The notes beneath the pieces are model-generated. The model made no database searches. It was not told the DNA's origin and saw only the letters and a list, made by a program, of their open reading frames with translations. Both the position numbers and the translations under genes were made by a program. Positions 1 through 10,276 of a stretch of DNA of 64,000 nucleotides are shown here, one piece after another; position 1 is the first letter of the stretch, and every line of letters begins with the position of its first letter. The stretch comes from Adineta steineri (taxonomy: Eukaryota > Rotifera > Eurotatoria > Adinetida > Adinetidae). Location of the stretch: the NCBI GenBank assembly GCA_905250115.1, contig CAJNOI010000045.1:1-64000 (forward strand), given 5' to 3'.

Positions 1-341
1 ACACGTTGTCCAATAGAAGTATCAGCAACATTCGAAAAATCAGTGCAACGAGGAAGAACACCGATAGGAGAATATCCAGCAGAACTAGTACCACAATTGC
101 TTATACAAGCAAGTGTAGCTGAAGAAACTCCTGCATATGATGGAATCTCACCGTTCGTAGCAATTAAAGTATTACTGCATGACATATCAGTATAAGTCCA
201 GGAATAAGTTTGAGTAATAACGATAGCTATAGGTGATCCAGTAGCTGATGCATTTAATGGGCGCCATGTAATAGTACCACCGAGAAAATGCACACCATTA
301 ACATTCGAAATTAATACAAGGCAGATGCAAAGAAATAACAT
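1..341 (-). CDS. 5' end of mucin-like single-pass membrane protein, copy A (partial)
   Basis: The start codon lies at 341-339 on the minus strand and the frame stays open to the window edge. The protein opens with a hydrophobic signal peptide (MLFLCICLVLISNVNG) followed by the same ectodomain start as the gene at 61044, almost residue for residue. It lies in the left arm of the long inverted duplication, so it is a paralogous or allelic copy of that gene. Only the first 113 or so codons are visible. The first exon of the other copy is 741 bp long, so this is less than half of exon 1. The function is unknown; by analogy to the complete copy it would be a cell-surface protein with a Thr/Ser stalk. 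No break is visible in the part shown. Confidence 0.8.
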   Translation of the reverse strand, partial: MLFLCICLVLISNVNGVHFLGGTITWRPLNASATGSPIAIVITQTYSWTYTDMSCSNTLIATNGEIPSYAGVSSATLACISNCGTSSAGYSPIGVLPRCTDFSNVADTSIGQR

Positions 342-1451
342 TTCTTTCGTAAGTAAAAAAATAAAGAATGATAGGGAACAACTATAAATTCGGGTATTAC
401 ATATGCACAGTAAGCACTTTTATGAAATTGAAGAAAAAGGGTGAAACAAAAAAGGACATTTTCTTTTTTAATTATTTATTTTATGAGTACGAAAGTTTGT
501 ATTTTTCGCTTGTATTGAATTCATAAATCATGGAACGAACTTTCAGTCCTGTGAAGCTTTACGAGTTTGTATGATTTTATGATACCATATATAAGAATGG
601 ATAAAGTACAGAGCTAATTAAAAAAGACAAGTTCAATGATCAATAGAAACATGTTGCGTACCCAGAAATACATTAATAATATTAGTATTAAATTTGATTA
701 TATTTTATACCGATCTATGGATATTTTACCATTCTATGTGTAATCAACATATGTATTCTTATTAATTATGTACTTTTCAATTATTTTCTTCCATACATGC
801 TTGACAATACTCAGTTTGTAGTGTTTCTTTTACCTATATTACGTCGTTATAATATTTTTACAAATTTATTTTCTTCGATATTTCTTTCTTTCTCACTTTT
901 ATTCAATGTGAATCAAAGTAATCTATATACTGGCATTTCTGGCGATATATCTGGCCAATACTCATTGTGTCCACCAAAATAGTATACGTTTAAATGTTTC
1001 GCATCATCATCATCAATTTATATTAGTGCATACACTCATTTTTCTTGATATACTCTTTCCTTTAACTATTTTTCCTACACTATTTCTACATATTTATGTT
1101 CATTATGTTTCACCAGAAACTTGTCGAACTATTGGCATATTGAATATTATTTTTTCTAATAATATTCAATAAATTCTGATTAAACAAAACCTATTCAAAA
1201 TTATTTTTGATTTAATTTGAAACAAATTCAATAAAGTTTTTTTTAATCGAAAATTGAAAAGAAATAAATTCGTCTCTTTGTTTAGTTTTTTTTTTATCAA
1301 ACTTGAAATTGAAATTGATTGTTTTAGAAAAATTCTCTTCGACACAGTTATTTCAGAAAATAAAAACAAAAGTATCAAAAAAGATAAAATGAAATATTCG
1401 AAAAATTTTATTTAAGGATCAAAAAATAATAATTTGGAACAAAAAGAATAA

Positions 1452-1508
1452 CTTGAGCGTGTGGGTGTGGGTATCTTGTGTTCATTGACACCCTCACCCA
1501 CCCTCAAG
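1452..1508. repeat. Telomere-like hairpin element 1
   Basis: A G-rich arm (CTTGAGCGTGTGGGTG...) faces a C-rich arm (...CACCCACCCTCAAG) across a short AT-rich loop, so the two ends are inverted repeats of TGTGGG-like units. The duplicate in the right arm is at 59881-59938. Confidence 0.85.
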
Positions 1509-1803
1509 ATGGTTTTTAGTTAACAGTACACTTCGTCTTTCTAATACATGTGGACATGTTAAAATGTGGTCATCAAAATTTTCATGTGCTTAGAATTATT
1601 CGAAAATGAAAAAGAAAAGAAAAGAAAAAAATAACAACATTGAAGCATATAATCGATAGCGTCGATGTAAATGCATTAACTACTGAAATATGATTCATAC
1701 ACGATGCTACGAAACGTTGACAGTTATAAATAATATTAAATACAATTCATTCTGTATGATGGAGTCAGTCCACGTCTCTTTCACTTTTCTTCCTTTTCTT
1801 TAA

Positions 1804-2127
1804 CCCTTTAAGTACCATAGCTCAGCCAATGGATGAAACTTTGTTAGGACTTTATTTCTAACATGTATATTGTATGTTGTGAATATTTCCATCGAAACTT
1901 TTTAAAAAACTTTCGAAGTCATTTTTGATCAATACCCGTACCCCCTACGGTACGCTGGTACTTAAAGGATTATTAAAATGATAAATACCGCGCGAATACA
2001 AGCACCTACATGCTCTCTATGCCACAATGACAAGTTCACTTCGATATTGTTTCGCATTCGTAATTTATTCAGAATATGTCAAATTCTAAAAGAGTGGGGC
2101 TTATAGGCCCCGTTGGTACTTAAAGGG
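1804..2127. mobile_element. piggyBac-like MITE, left-arm copy
   Basis: The 324-bp element is bounded by TTAA at 1800-1803 and 2128-2131. Its ends are inverted repeats starting CCCTTTAAGTACCA and ending TGGTACTTAAAGGG. A subterminal copy of the TTAAGTACC motif occurs near 1950-1970. TTAA target duplication with CCC termini is the piggyBac signature. There is no transposase frame, so it is non-autonomous. An identical-length copy lies at 59262-59585. Confidence 0.85.
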
Positions 2128-2383
2128 TTAATGCTTTGTTGAAAAAATTAAAAGATTTGAAATAAAACTATGAAAACCCAGTGGTCTTGTTCATCATTAT
2201 TCTTGCGTATTCGTAATCAACATCTGAAAGAAGCTCGATATACGCATTGAGCATCTATCCGAAAGATATTTGGTAGTTTGTGGTTGCCATTTGTTGGACT
2301 ATTGTTTTTCCAATCCCCTAGTCACTTATATAATGCATGGAAGGATCTCTTTCCCATGAATCTGGAAGAATTTCGCGCGTATA

Positions 2384-3556
2384 GTGACACTAGATTATTT
2401 TTTTCATTCACTTCTGCTTCTACATGAGTACGTCCAAATTGAACTGGGTGAAAATGCAATCGATGAAAGTATAAAAGATGCATTGCAAGTACTTCATGGT
2501 CATCATTCAGATGGAAAACTGTTATATATTTTCAATCGTATTATAGAACCAACTATTGACACGGAGGACATAGTTGTGTTTGTTAAATTTGCTGCAAATG
2601 ATCCATTTTATTGGCAAATACGTCATACATATGATTTTCAATCGTTCACCATTAATACATTACAATGCATAGTCAAACAACTTATCAATTCTTCAACAGA
2701 ATATATGCATAGGTCTGACAAATCAACATATATTAATCAGGTTGAACAAATGTATAATGAAAATTCAGAGGTATTCAATAAAAAGGTAATTAAAAAATGC
2801 GGTATCATAATCGGATATCGTTATCGACCCGCATATTCACATAAATACCAGCAATTTAGCAGTAGTGTTCGAGCATTCGATGCTTCGTACCATTACATGT
2901 GTTATACAGCTTATATTGTTATTGGTGCATTCATATGTTTCTTATTTGAAAGTATGATAGAATTGATTCCATTGATCAGCCAATTGATTTATCCACCACC
3001 TCCAATTATGGATTTTTCTATTTAACAACAAATGAAACAATCAAATATAGCCCCTTTAGAGAACTTAGACGCTCTTTTGTTCGAAACAAGTTCCAGGAAT
3101 ACGTATTATGAGCGATTATTTATCGTGAATGATAAATATCTAATCATGTTAATGGTGGATTTAGAAGATAAAAAATGAAAAAATTCTTCGACAATTTTAT
3201 GAACATCCACCGTTGATTATTCATCCTATTGATAGTATATATAATGTGAGATCTGATTGTATTATGATTAATACTTATGATAGGCTATGGAATAATTTTC
3301 CTGTATGTCCAAATAGTAGTCATTTCCAACCAGCGAATTGGCTACATGAACAATTAATGATTATTAACGATCGATGTCGGCAGAAGTATGTGATTTGAAC
3401 GAAAATTAGATTTCGTTTATTTTTGTCGCTTTATTTAGTTGGGAAGAACAAGAACAATTGCATCGTCAACAAAAATTGCAACACGCTCCAGAAGACGAAA
3501 ACAAACGTTTTTATGCAATTCTAACTAGTGAAAAAGAAAACTATGAAGAAAAATAA
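2384..3556 (+). pseudogene. Decayed gene, unknown protein, left-arm copy
   Basis: A long frame runs from about 2366 (no ATG at its start) to a TAA at 3023-3025. The other arm has CAA (Gln) at that position, so this is a nonsense change. The coding similarity then continues: about 35 codons in the same frame, then a one-base insertion near 3165, then a shifted frame to about 3385. A GT-AG intron (about 3387-3436) joins it to a charged C-terminal exon ending TAA near 3556. The product would have one hydrophobic segment (around TAYIVIGAFICFLF) and a soluble tail. I do not recognise the family. No valid ATG is seen, so the true 5' exon is missing or upstream. It is broken independently of the right-arm copy. 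Confidence 0.65.
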
Positions 3557-3677
3557 AAGAATGTGCTCAAACAAATAATCCAAGTATTGCTGGACGAAAA
3601 GAAATTATTCATCTTTTATAAAAACAAATAATCTTGTTGACGTGATTTTATTCTTCTCCATTTCTCTTTTCCTTATA

Positions 3678-3789
3678 CTTGAGGGTGTGGGTGTGAGTGT
3701 CGGATTACAATACACTGCTCACACCTACCACTACCCACATCCACCCACTTACACTCACACCCACACCCACACCCACACCCACACCCTCA
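3678..3789. repeat. Telomere-like hairpin element 2
   Basis: It starts CTTGAGGGTGTGGGTGTGAG and ends in five tandem CACACC units plus CTCAG. The loop itself contains further C-rich telomere-like units (CACACCTACC, CACATCCACC). It is one of the longest members in the window. Overlapping short open frames are low-complexity artefacts. Confidence 0.88.
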
Positions 3790-4100
3790 GAAAGTGTGAC
3801 AAACAAAGTGAATACTCTAAGTAGGCAGGAATTCTTTGTTTTCTTTTCAACTGATAATAATATTATTCATCTTGATAGGATTTCTTCTCTGCCTATAAGA
3901 GATAAGAACAATTCTTCATATATACGTCTGAGACAGTACTATATTATAGGAAGAAACGAGAAAAATATTCATTCTGTTTCTATTTTGCAATAACAAACAG
4001 TGCCTTTTTACCCATGAAACTTGGAAAAAAGAAACAAATTTTCATAGTTCTTGTCACAAAATGAAATCGGGAATAAATCATTAGGGATCTGCAGCGAGCG

Positions 4101-4152
4101 AATGTGTGTGAATGTTATACTCTTCTTAAATCCACACCCACACCCACATTCT
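4101..4152. repeat. Telomere-like hairpin element 3 (worn)
   Basis: A degenerate G-rich arm (AATGTGTGTGAATG) is followed about 20 bp later by a well-kept C-rich arm (CCACACCCACACCCACATT). Confidence 0.6.
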
Positions 4153-4332
4153 TCTTATTACAAATCAAACATTGGAATGTCTGACGCTGAGTTCCAATCC
4201 GTTAATTACAAACAATTATGACCTTATCCATGAAGCTCTAAAACTAAATAATACTCTTACACTTTTTTAAGCACTGCATGTATACATGTCTATTTTTCGC
4301 ACTAAGAAGATTTCCTTTTGATTTCATTCTAT

Positions 4333-4378
4333 CTTGGGAGTGTGGTTGAATGATGAATTGAATACCCACACCCTCAAC
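4333..4378. repeat. Telomere-like hairpin element 4 (short)
   Basis: It starts CTTGGGAGTGTGG and ends CCCACACCCTCAACC, with only about 20 bp of loop. The CTTG...CTCAA end motif is shared with elements 1, 2 and 17. Confidence 0.65.
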
Positions 4379-4432
4379 CTATACAAAAACCATCACAGCT
4401 AGCTGTTTATCTAATTCTGAACAAATTAAAGG

Positions 4433-4693
4433 TTATATACGATAAGCCAAAATTCCAAATAATACTGTGATAAAATATTTCCTGTATAATGATATACTAT
4501 CATTAGTAATAATACAAGTGTTCTTGTCTATAGCACGTGATATAACATATTTGATGGGTGTGGGTCTGTATCTGGATCTGGGCATGGAATGGCAGTCAAG
4601 AGAAGAGGTACACCCGTACTCACATATTGCATGCAAGCTGGGTGAAGCAGGCAATATAGTTTCTGTTATATTTTTTCCTTTATTTTGTGGCAT
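4433..4693 (-). pseudogene. Inverted relic of zinc-finger exon 1
   Basis: Read on the minus strand from 4693, the first 27 or so codons (MPQNKGKNITETILP...) match the start of the plus-strand exon at 5299 (MPRKKGKNPAETILP...). After that the zinc-finger cysteines are lost and the similarity ends. It is the outer end of the left arm of the palindrome 4618-5371, so a head-to-head partial copy of gene 5299-7916 has decayed here. A worn telomere-like tract (around 4555-4615) lies inside the relic. Confidence 0.7.
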
Positions 4694-5371
4694 CTTGATT
4701 GTACAGCAAGTGAACTGTTGTATGTTGTTTGTCTCATAATGGTTACTTGATAAAAATCATTGGTTCTCGTTTTTCATATTTTTCTCTCAGCTTTTTGTGC
4801 TGATAACGCACTAGATGTTATTGAGACGCACATGAAGAACAAAGAATTTGTTTTACCTTTTCTCTCAGTGATGTTTTTGTATATTCTGTATGCAAAATAC
4901 TGATGCGAAAGTGCCTGCAACACAATAATATTTTTCTTCTGTCCTGTCTTTCTAGTTGCTGAGAGTTACCAGAGAAAAAAAAGGGACCTCTTTTGTTTCT
5001 GTTACAACATACAACAACCACAAAGACAGGACAGAAGAAAAATATTATTGTGTGCAGGCACTTTTGCATTGACATTTTGCCTACACAATATTTAAAGATA
5101 TTATTGAGAGAAAAGTAAAATAAATTCTTTGTTCTTCATGTGTGATTCAATAACGTCTAGTGCACTATCAACAGTGCGCAGAGCATTATCGGCACAAAAA
5201 AGAAAGAGAAAAATGTGAAACAAGAGAACAGAAGATTTTTATCAGGCAACAATTATGAGACAAACAACGTATAACAGTTCGCTTGTTGCACAATCAAGAT
5301 GCCACGAAAAAAAGGAAAAAATCCAGCAGAAACTATATTGCCTGTTACACCCAGCTTGTATGCAAGATGTG
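4618..5371. repeat. Imperfect palindrome over the 5' flank of the first zinc-finger gene
   Basis: Arms of about 340-360 bp meet near 4990. Matching blocks include the start-codon region (4690 versus 5299), ATAATATTTTTCTTCTGTCCTG with its complement, and GAAGAACAAAGAATTTGTTT with its complement. The palindrome covers upstream sequence and the first codons of exon 1. A single-sided copy of the left arm recurs at about 15360-15700 before the third family gene. Confidence 0.85.
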
Positions 5372-7916
5372 CAGGCTGTCAACTACATGGACAACTGAAG
5401 GCTTGTGAACTTTGTCAATATCCAAAATGTTCTTCATGCATAGAAAAGCATCGGGAAGAAAACAGAGCATCTCAAGCGCAAGCCGAACTTGAAAAAAGAA
5501 TTGATTCTCTACGTCAGCAGACAAGTGAGTTATCTGTTTCAAAATCTTGATATTCTGTCAAGGAGTAGAACTATGGTGAAACTAAACACAATACGATCTC
5601 CGCCCATGATATGTTCTTGTTCTTATTCTAATAATTGACTAAGTTTAGCAATGTCACCTATCCTACGTACTTTTCCAAGATATAATTTTTGCAAGAGAAA
5701 AGTATATTTATTGAAGAATTCTGTCTTTTGTAGCTTCGAAGTGTGAAACATTGAAAGAAAGTGTTGAGAAAATCTGCACATCACTCGATCTTCTCAAATC
5801 TACCAAAGAAACGTTTGATCAGACACTCAAAGAAGAATATCATCAATATGAACAAAAACTGCAACAATCACAAACTATGAACCAACAGTGAGACTGTGAA
5901 AGGATGAGTTGATGTCAGAATCGAGAGAAGTGTTGTTTTCCTTGTAGACATATCAATGATCTCAAGCAGATATGGACAGAACTGGAGAAGGTGATGATAA
6001 CTAGTGTCGAAGATAGTACACAAATCGATCGTATGCTAAGTGGAATCGAAGCTAGTCTTGCAAGAGAATACATACAGGTATGAGTTACAGCATGAAAAGA
6101 TCGGTTGAACTTTTATTCTAGCTCCGTTTTCAACCAACTGCATCACCACTAACTCTTGGATGTCTCAATGAATGTTTGTCTGATTCAATATTATCCAATG
6201 TTCCATCATTATCTTCCTCATCAAAATCGAGTAAGCGTGTAGTAGAACTATTGTTGTGCGTGAATTCATCGCGCGTTATATCCACTACATATGTGTTTTA
6301 ACAATAATCATCATTTATAAAGATTTTTACAAATTTAAACAATGAATGTATTTCAGGTACTCTCGAAGAAATTGCAAAACGGGATTGTCTAGAATCGAAT
6401 CACAATACAACAGTCGATCAGAAGAAAACTTTGGATGACAATACTAGCTGTGAACGTGAACCAACGAGTGTGCCACAAAATAACAAACAGATTACAGAAA
6501 ATACTAGTTTGACGAATGGTACCAAGAAAACAACTTCAAAAATAATTGAGCAGGTTGGTCTCTTAGCCGAAGAATACTTCATACGCTTGTCTAAACAATT
6601 TTTCCTGATTGTTCAAAATATTTTGTTAAGAGTAATGTTCAATTAATTCACTTTACAGGTATGCTTTGTGGGAAAGTACTACCATTAAAGGAAGTTTGCT
6701 CTTGTTGATAGAGTAATCGAAGAATGCAGCTTTGTTTATTCACAAATATAATACGAGAGTGTTTTCAAAATGAAGGACTGTACAATGTTTCTACCTAACA
6801 GTGAGTGAAGACGGCCTTGAATTTCAAAAAGACTGTTAGTCAGAAAATAAATTTCGAATGTTTTAGAATTTTCTCCATTTTGTTAGCAACAGCATCATAT
6901 GTGTAAATGCATTAGAGTCTAAATGAAGATGAACAAATAGTTATTGTTTGCATGGCACATAGTCGCCTCTAGTTCGTTAAATTCTAGTTTTCACGACTGA
7001 CAAAATAGAGTAGCAGAGAATATTTAAGTCATGTGATTTCGTTTTGATTTAAAAAATATGATTTTTATTTTTGATACCACCGATCGCATTGTCTAGTATT
7101 GAACAGTAAAATAAAGTACGCAGAGTATATAATTCTTTTACAGGATTCGAGCAAGGATATCCATGAAGGAAATGTTTTTTGTACTTACAGGCTGGCAGTT
7201 CTCAACTGATAGACGATCAATTGGAATCAACTCCAGTCGATAATTCAGCCTCAGCTCCTAGAATACAATCATGTAATGCAACTCAACTGTCTGATCCAAA
7301 ACGCATCGAAATAATTCGTACTCTTCGACAATATAAGGCAGGAAATCGACAGGTTACGTTAACTTCCAAAAAATCTGGTATGTTCGTTCAAGAATTCAAC
7401 TATTCTGTACCTTCAGCGCATACCCAACGTGCTCCTCAATCTGATTTCGGTTTCAAAAACATTACCCTACGCCACATGTGTCCAGATACAGATAAAGTTT
7501 ATCGTGGCTGCATGCTTCAGTTAACCATAATTGAATCGGCCGAGTTTGCTACACCTTCGATCAATCTTGTTGTCCAAGATAAGAATAATGACGTCGAAAA
7601 ACTGAACATTTATAATTTTCCTCAAAACCAAGGTGAATATCTTTGCACAACGGTTTATACTATTGGAAGTAAAGTTACAATTTATAACCCTTATCATCGT
7701 ATCGCGTTTGATAAAAAGCCGGCGATACGGGTAGACGACTTTGATTCGATCGTCAATCATCCCAAGGAAGAGCGAATAAAGAACATGTGTCGATATTGCT
7801 GTGCAGAAAATGCGCCACACATTTGCTCGAAATGCCGCAAGGCTCATTACTGTTCAATGGAATGTCAGAAAAAAGACTGGGAAGTTTATTTGCATAAACT
7901 AGTTTGTATCGTATAA
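5299..7916 (+). CDS. B-box-like zinc finger / coiled-coil / MYND-finger protein
   Basis: Six exons by GT-AG and phase: 5299-5524, 5734-5887, 5948-6077, 6122-6230, 6357-6553, 7191-7916. They sum to 514 codons including the stop. Exon 1 encodes a basic start (MPRKKGKN) and a Cys-rich finger C-x2-C-x8-C-x2-C-x4-C-x2-C-x3-H, close to a type-1 B-box. Exons 1-3 continue as charged, Gln-rich helix of coiled-coil character. Exons 4-5 are polar linker. Exon 6 encodes a beta-rich domain and a C-terminal MYND finger (CRYCCAE...CSKCRKAHYCSMECQKKDW). MYND fingers bind proteins, so the product is probably an adaptor, nuclear or cytosolic; there is no signal peptide or membrane segment. The first five exons match those of the genes at 10277-14241, 15812-18111 and 19709-24431. 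The 637-bp intron 5 is far longer than the others. Confidence 0.85.
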
Positions 7917-8090
7917 CGAACTATATTTTGAGTGTTATCTAACAAAATGACTTACTACTACAAACTTTTGATTTTGGATTGTCGATTATATTTTCTCCTC
8001 GAATTATAATCAGAGAAAAAATCACATATTTTCTGCATATTATGATTTCGTTTTCCATTTGCAATCTCCTTTGTGGCTGAGTATACTTAT

Positions 8091-9771
8091 TAGCATATCA
8101 GCTTGTACGCGTAACGTGTCACTTCAGTGGTGAGAGTTCGAAATAAATACTTTGAGAAACCGTTGTCACCATCTTGTAGAGCATAGTCGAAAGTGTATAA
8201 AAACATATTTTGTTTAGTGAGTAGGTGCTTTAAATCAGATTTCATAATTGACGACAGAGAGATTACTAATAGACACAGAAATTTTCTCTATTTGGACCGT
8301 GAGTTCATCTGACACGTATACCCAAACGGCTTGATATATACGAAGTTGATTAAGACTAATTAAGACTACGCTAATAGATGTATATTTTCCTATAATAGCA
8401 AATTTTTTATGTGCTATACTTTCGGATATCGAACCCAATCAAAACTACGCTATTTATAACTTCATCGCGTAACGAAAAATGAATATTGTTTTTTTTCACC
8501 TGTTGATCTCAACTTTTTTTTTACAAACAATAGATAACTAAAACTAGTTTTTCATGGGCTATTTGATACATGCATTTTTGTCTGAAAAAGATTGCGTTTT
8601 GAAATAATTTTACGTAACACGATGACGATTTTTCCTGTTTTCAACGTTTTTCAGTATATTTCAAAAAACGTATTCAGACGATGATTTATTAGCTAAAATC
8701 ACTATAAGATATGTGTAATCGTTTTTTTCATTGATTACTGACTGATTGCCATAAGAATAAAGCTGATTGGTCTGATAAGTATATTGTGTTCAATTAAAAT
8801 TAAGTAACTAATCTAAATCCGCTACCGTTTCTATGATCTATACGTGAGGTTGAGAAAACTTAAAATTTCAGTTAACATTTTTTCTTGATGATTTATATAT
8901 GGTTAGATAGAGCTCAAAAAACTGCGTAAGAAAATGTACTGTGAATTTTTTTCCTTTTTGTATATTTATGAAAAACCTCAAAATACTTAGGTCATTCTAT
9001 ACAAAACGGTCTCAGTAACAGAACGATCTCAGTATTTTGAGGTTTTTGATTTTTATACAAGAGGAAAAAATATTCCGAGTACATTTTCTTACGTAGTTTT
9101 TTGAGCTCTATCTAACCATATGTAAATCATCGAGAAAAAAATGTTAACTGAAATTTTGAGTTTTTTCGACTTACGCATATTACTATACATATTAGTCTAA
9201 CTAGTTTGTCTTTTTCACAATTTTTTTGCATTAGAAAAATCAAAAAACACAATGTTTCACATGTGTATACTCTAAGCGATAGAACAAAAATAATATCTTG
9301 CCTTCACAGAGTTGTTTATATTAAAAAATGAAGCATAGAAAAAGGACTACAAAAGTCATCATCATCGCGTTACGAGGCCATCATCGCGTTACGTTAATCC
9401 AACCGATCTGTTTTCAAAATAATAAGTTAATTCGAATAATATTTTTTCTTCATTGCATACCTAAAACTGTTGGCTACAAAACGTGCATAGAACATTTCCT
9501 TACATTTAGTACACATTCGCAGAAAAATAAAGAACAATCACGTCACCCTCAACTTTTTGGTCCTTTTTCGTCATCGCGTTTCGGCCTTCATTTTTCCGTT
9601 TATTCCCAAACGATTCACTCCTGTGAGCTGATATTTTTAGGAGATATGAAGGTAATAGAGATATACGTTTCTGGAAAAAAGAAAGTGTTTTAGTTGATAT
9701 CATTCTGAAGAAAAGTAAAAAGAAGTGGGCCAAAACGTCATCGCGTCACGCGCGTACAAGCTGATATGTTA
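8091..9771. mobile_element. Probable non-autonomous DNA transposon, about 1.7 kb
   Basis: The ends are inverted: TAGCATATCAGCTTGTACGCG at 8091 and its near-complement (CGCGTACAAGCTGATATGTTA) ending at 9771. A motif close to TCATCGCGTTACG occurs about five times inside (near 8453, 9362, 9380, 9571, 9738), as expected of subterminal transposase-binding repeats. No transposase frame is present. A 330-bp foldback sits inside. The target duplication is unclear, perhaps only TA, so the superfamily is not assigned. Confidence 0.6.
8844..9175. repeat. Foldback palindrome, arms about 140 bp
   Basis: AAAATTTCAGTTAACATTTTTT... at about 8865 is mirrored by ...AAAAAATGTTAACTGAAATTTT at about 9145. The arms continue through GGTTAGATAGAGCTC and ACCTCAAAATACT, with a loop of about 40 bp centred near 9010. 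Confidence 0.85.
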
Positions 9772-10276
9772 GCTTGTCTGAACGTCACGCTATGACATTT
9801 TAACATAGTACTTTTCAATTCTCTCCAGAACTATAAATGGTAGAGAGTTTGTTCAAAAGTCATTCGACGCAGTCTACTAAGGTCTGTTTATGCTGCAAAA
9901 ACCGATAGTTTAGAATGAAGACCCAAGTCTCTGCAGAGCTTTTATGGGCACGTAGCGCGCTGACATAAAAGGTCCCTACACTTGGGTATTCATTTTTTCT
10001 TAGTATTTTTCTGCTACAGACCGTCTTGCGGGTGCAGTGGGTTTGAAGCTATGAGTATCTCTTTTTCATCCAAGATCTCACCCTCACTAACTCTCAACTT
10101 CTGGATAGCAAGTAATAGAGATAGCAAGTTCTACCAGAACAGGCTTGTATATTAGAATATCAATGGCAATTATATTTAACCGCGTGATTTTTTCGTGTTA
10201 TTAATAGAAAGTTTTAACAATGATTTCGGTTTACAAGAACTTTGCGACTTCTATATAGTAATTAATTGATAATATG

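Larger units (their letters stand above)
342..2383. other. Upstream region between two divergent genes (left arm)
   Basis: This is the intergenic space between the partial gene at 1-341 and the decayed gene at 2384. It holds a telomere-like hairpin (1452-1508) and a piggyBac-like MITE (1804-2127). Around 990-1150 the six-frame translation shows hydrophobic, interrupted stretches that could be a worn membrane-protein relic, but no frame stays open and I do not call a gene. Short open frames at 797-982 and 1166-1378 look like chance. Confidence 0.6.
1..3376. repeat. Left arm of >3.3 kb inverted duplication
   Basis: This stretch is the reverse complement of roughly 57992-61384, with scattered substitutions and small indels. 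Gene starts, the intergenic piggyBac-like MITE and a telomere-like hairpin are all shared in the same order. The arm continues beyond the left edge of the window. Its inner boundary falls inside the coding part of the decayed gene at 2384-3556: that gene continues past 3376 here but stops at the boundary in the other arm. Confidence 0.93.
7917..10276. other. Intergenic region between convergent family genes
   Basis: This is the 3' flank shared by the plus-strand gene ending at 7916 and the minus-strand gene ending at 10277. Beyond the 8091-9771 element and its foldback I see nothing coding. Open frames at 8235-8438, 9328-9693 and 9506-9733 lie inside the element and have no recognisable content. 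Confidence 0.6.

Noticed and set aside
990-1150. Possible GPCR relic in the left arm (and 60227-60448 in the right)
   Set aside because: Hydrophobic stretches occur in several frames but neither arm keeps one frame open and no diagnostic motif is present.
3642-3993. Open frames with His-Thr or Thr-Pro repeats
   Set aside because: They are translations of the telomere-like tract and have no conserved content.
9328-9693. 121-residue open frame in the 8091-9771 element
   Set aside because: It is composed of the CGCGTTACG-type repeats and AT-rich filler, with no domain.
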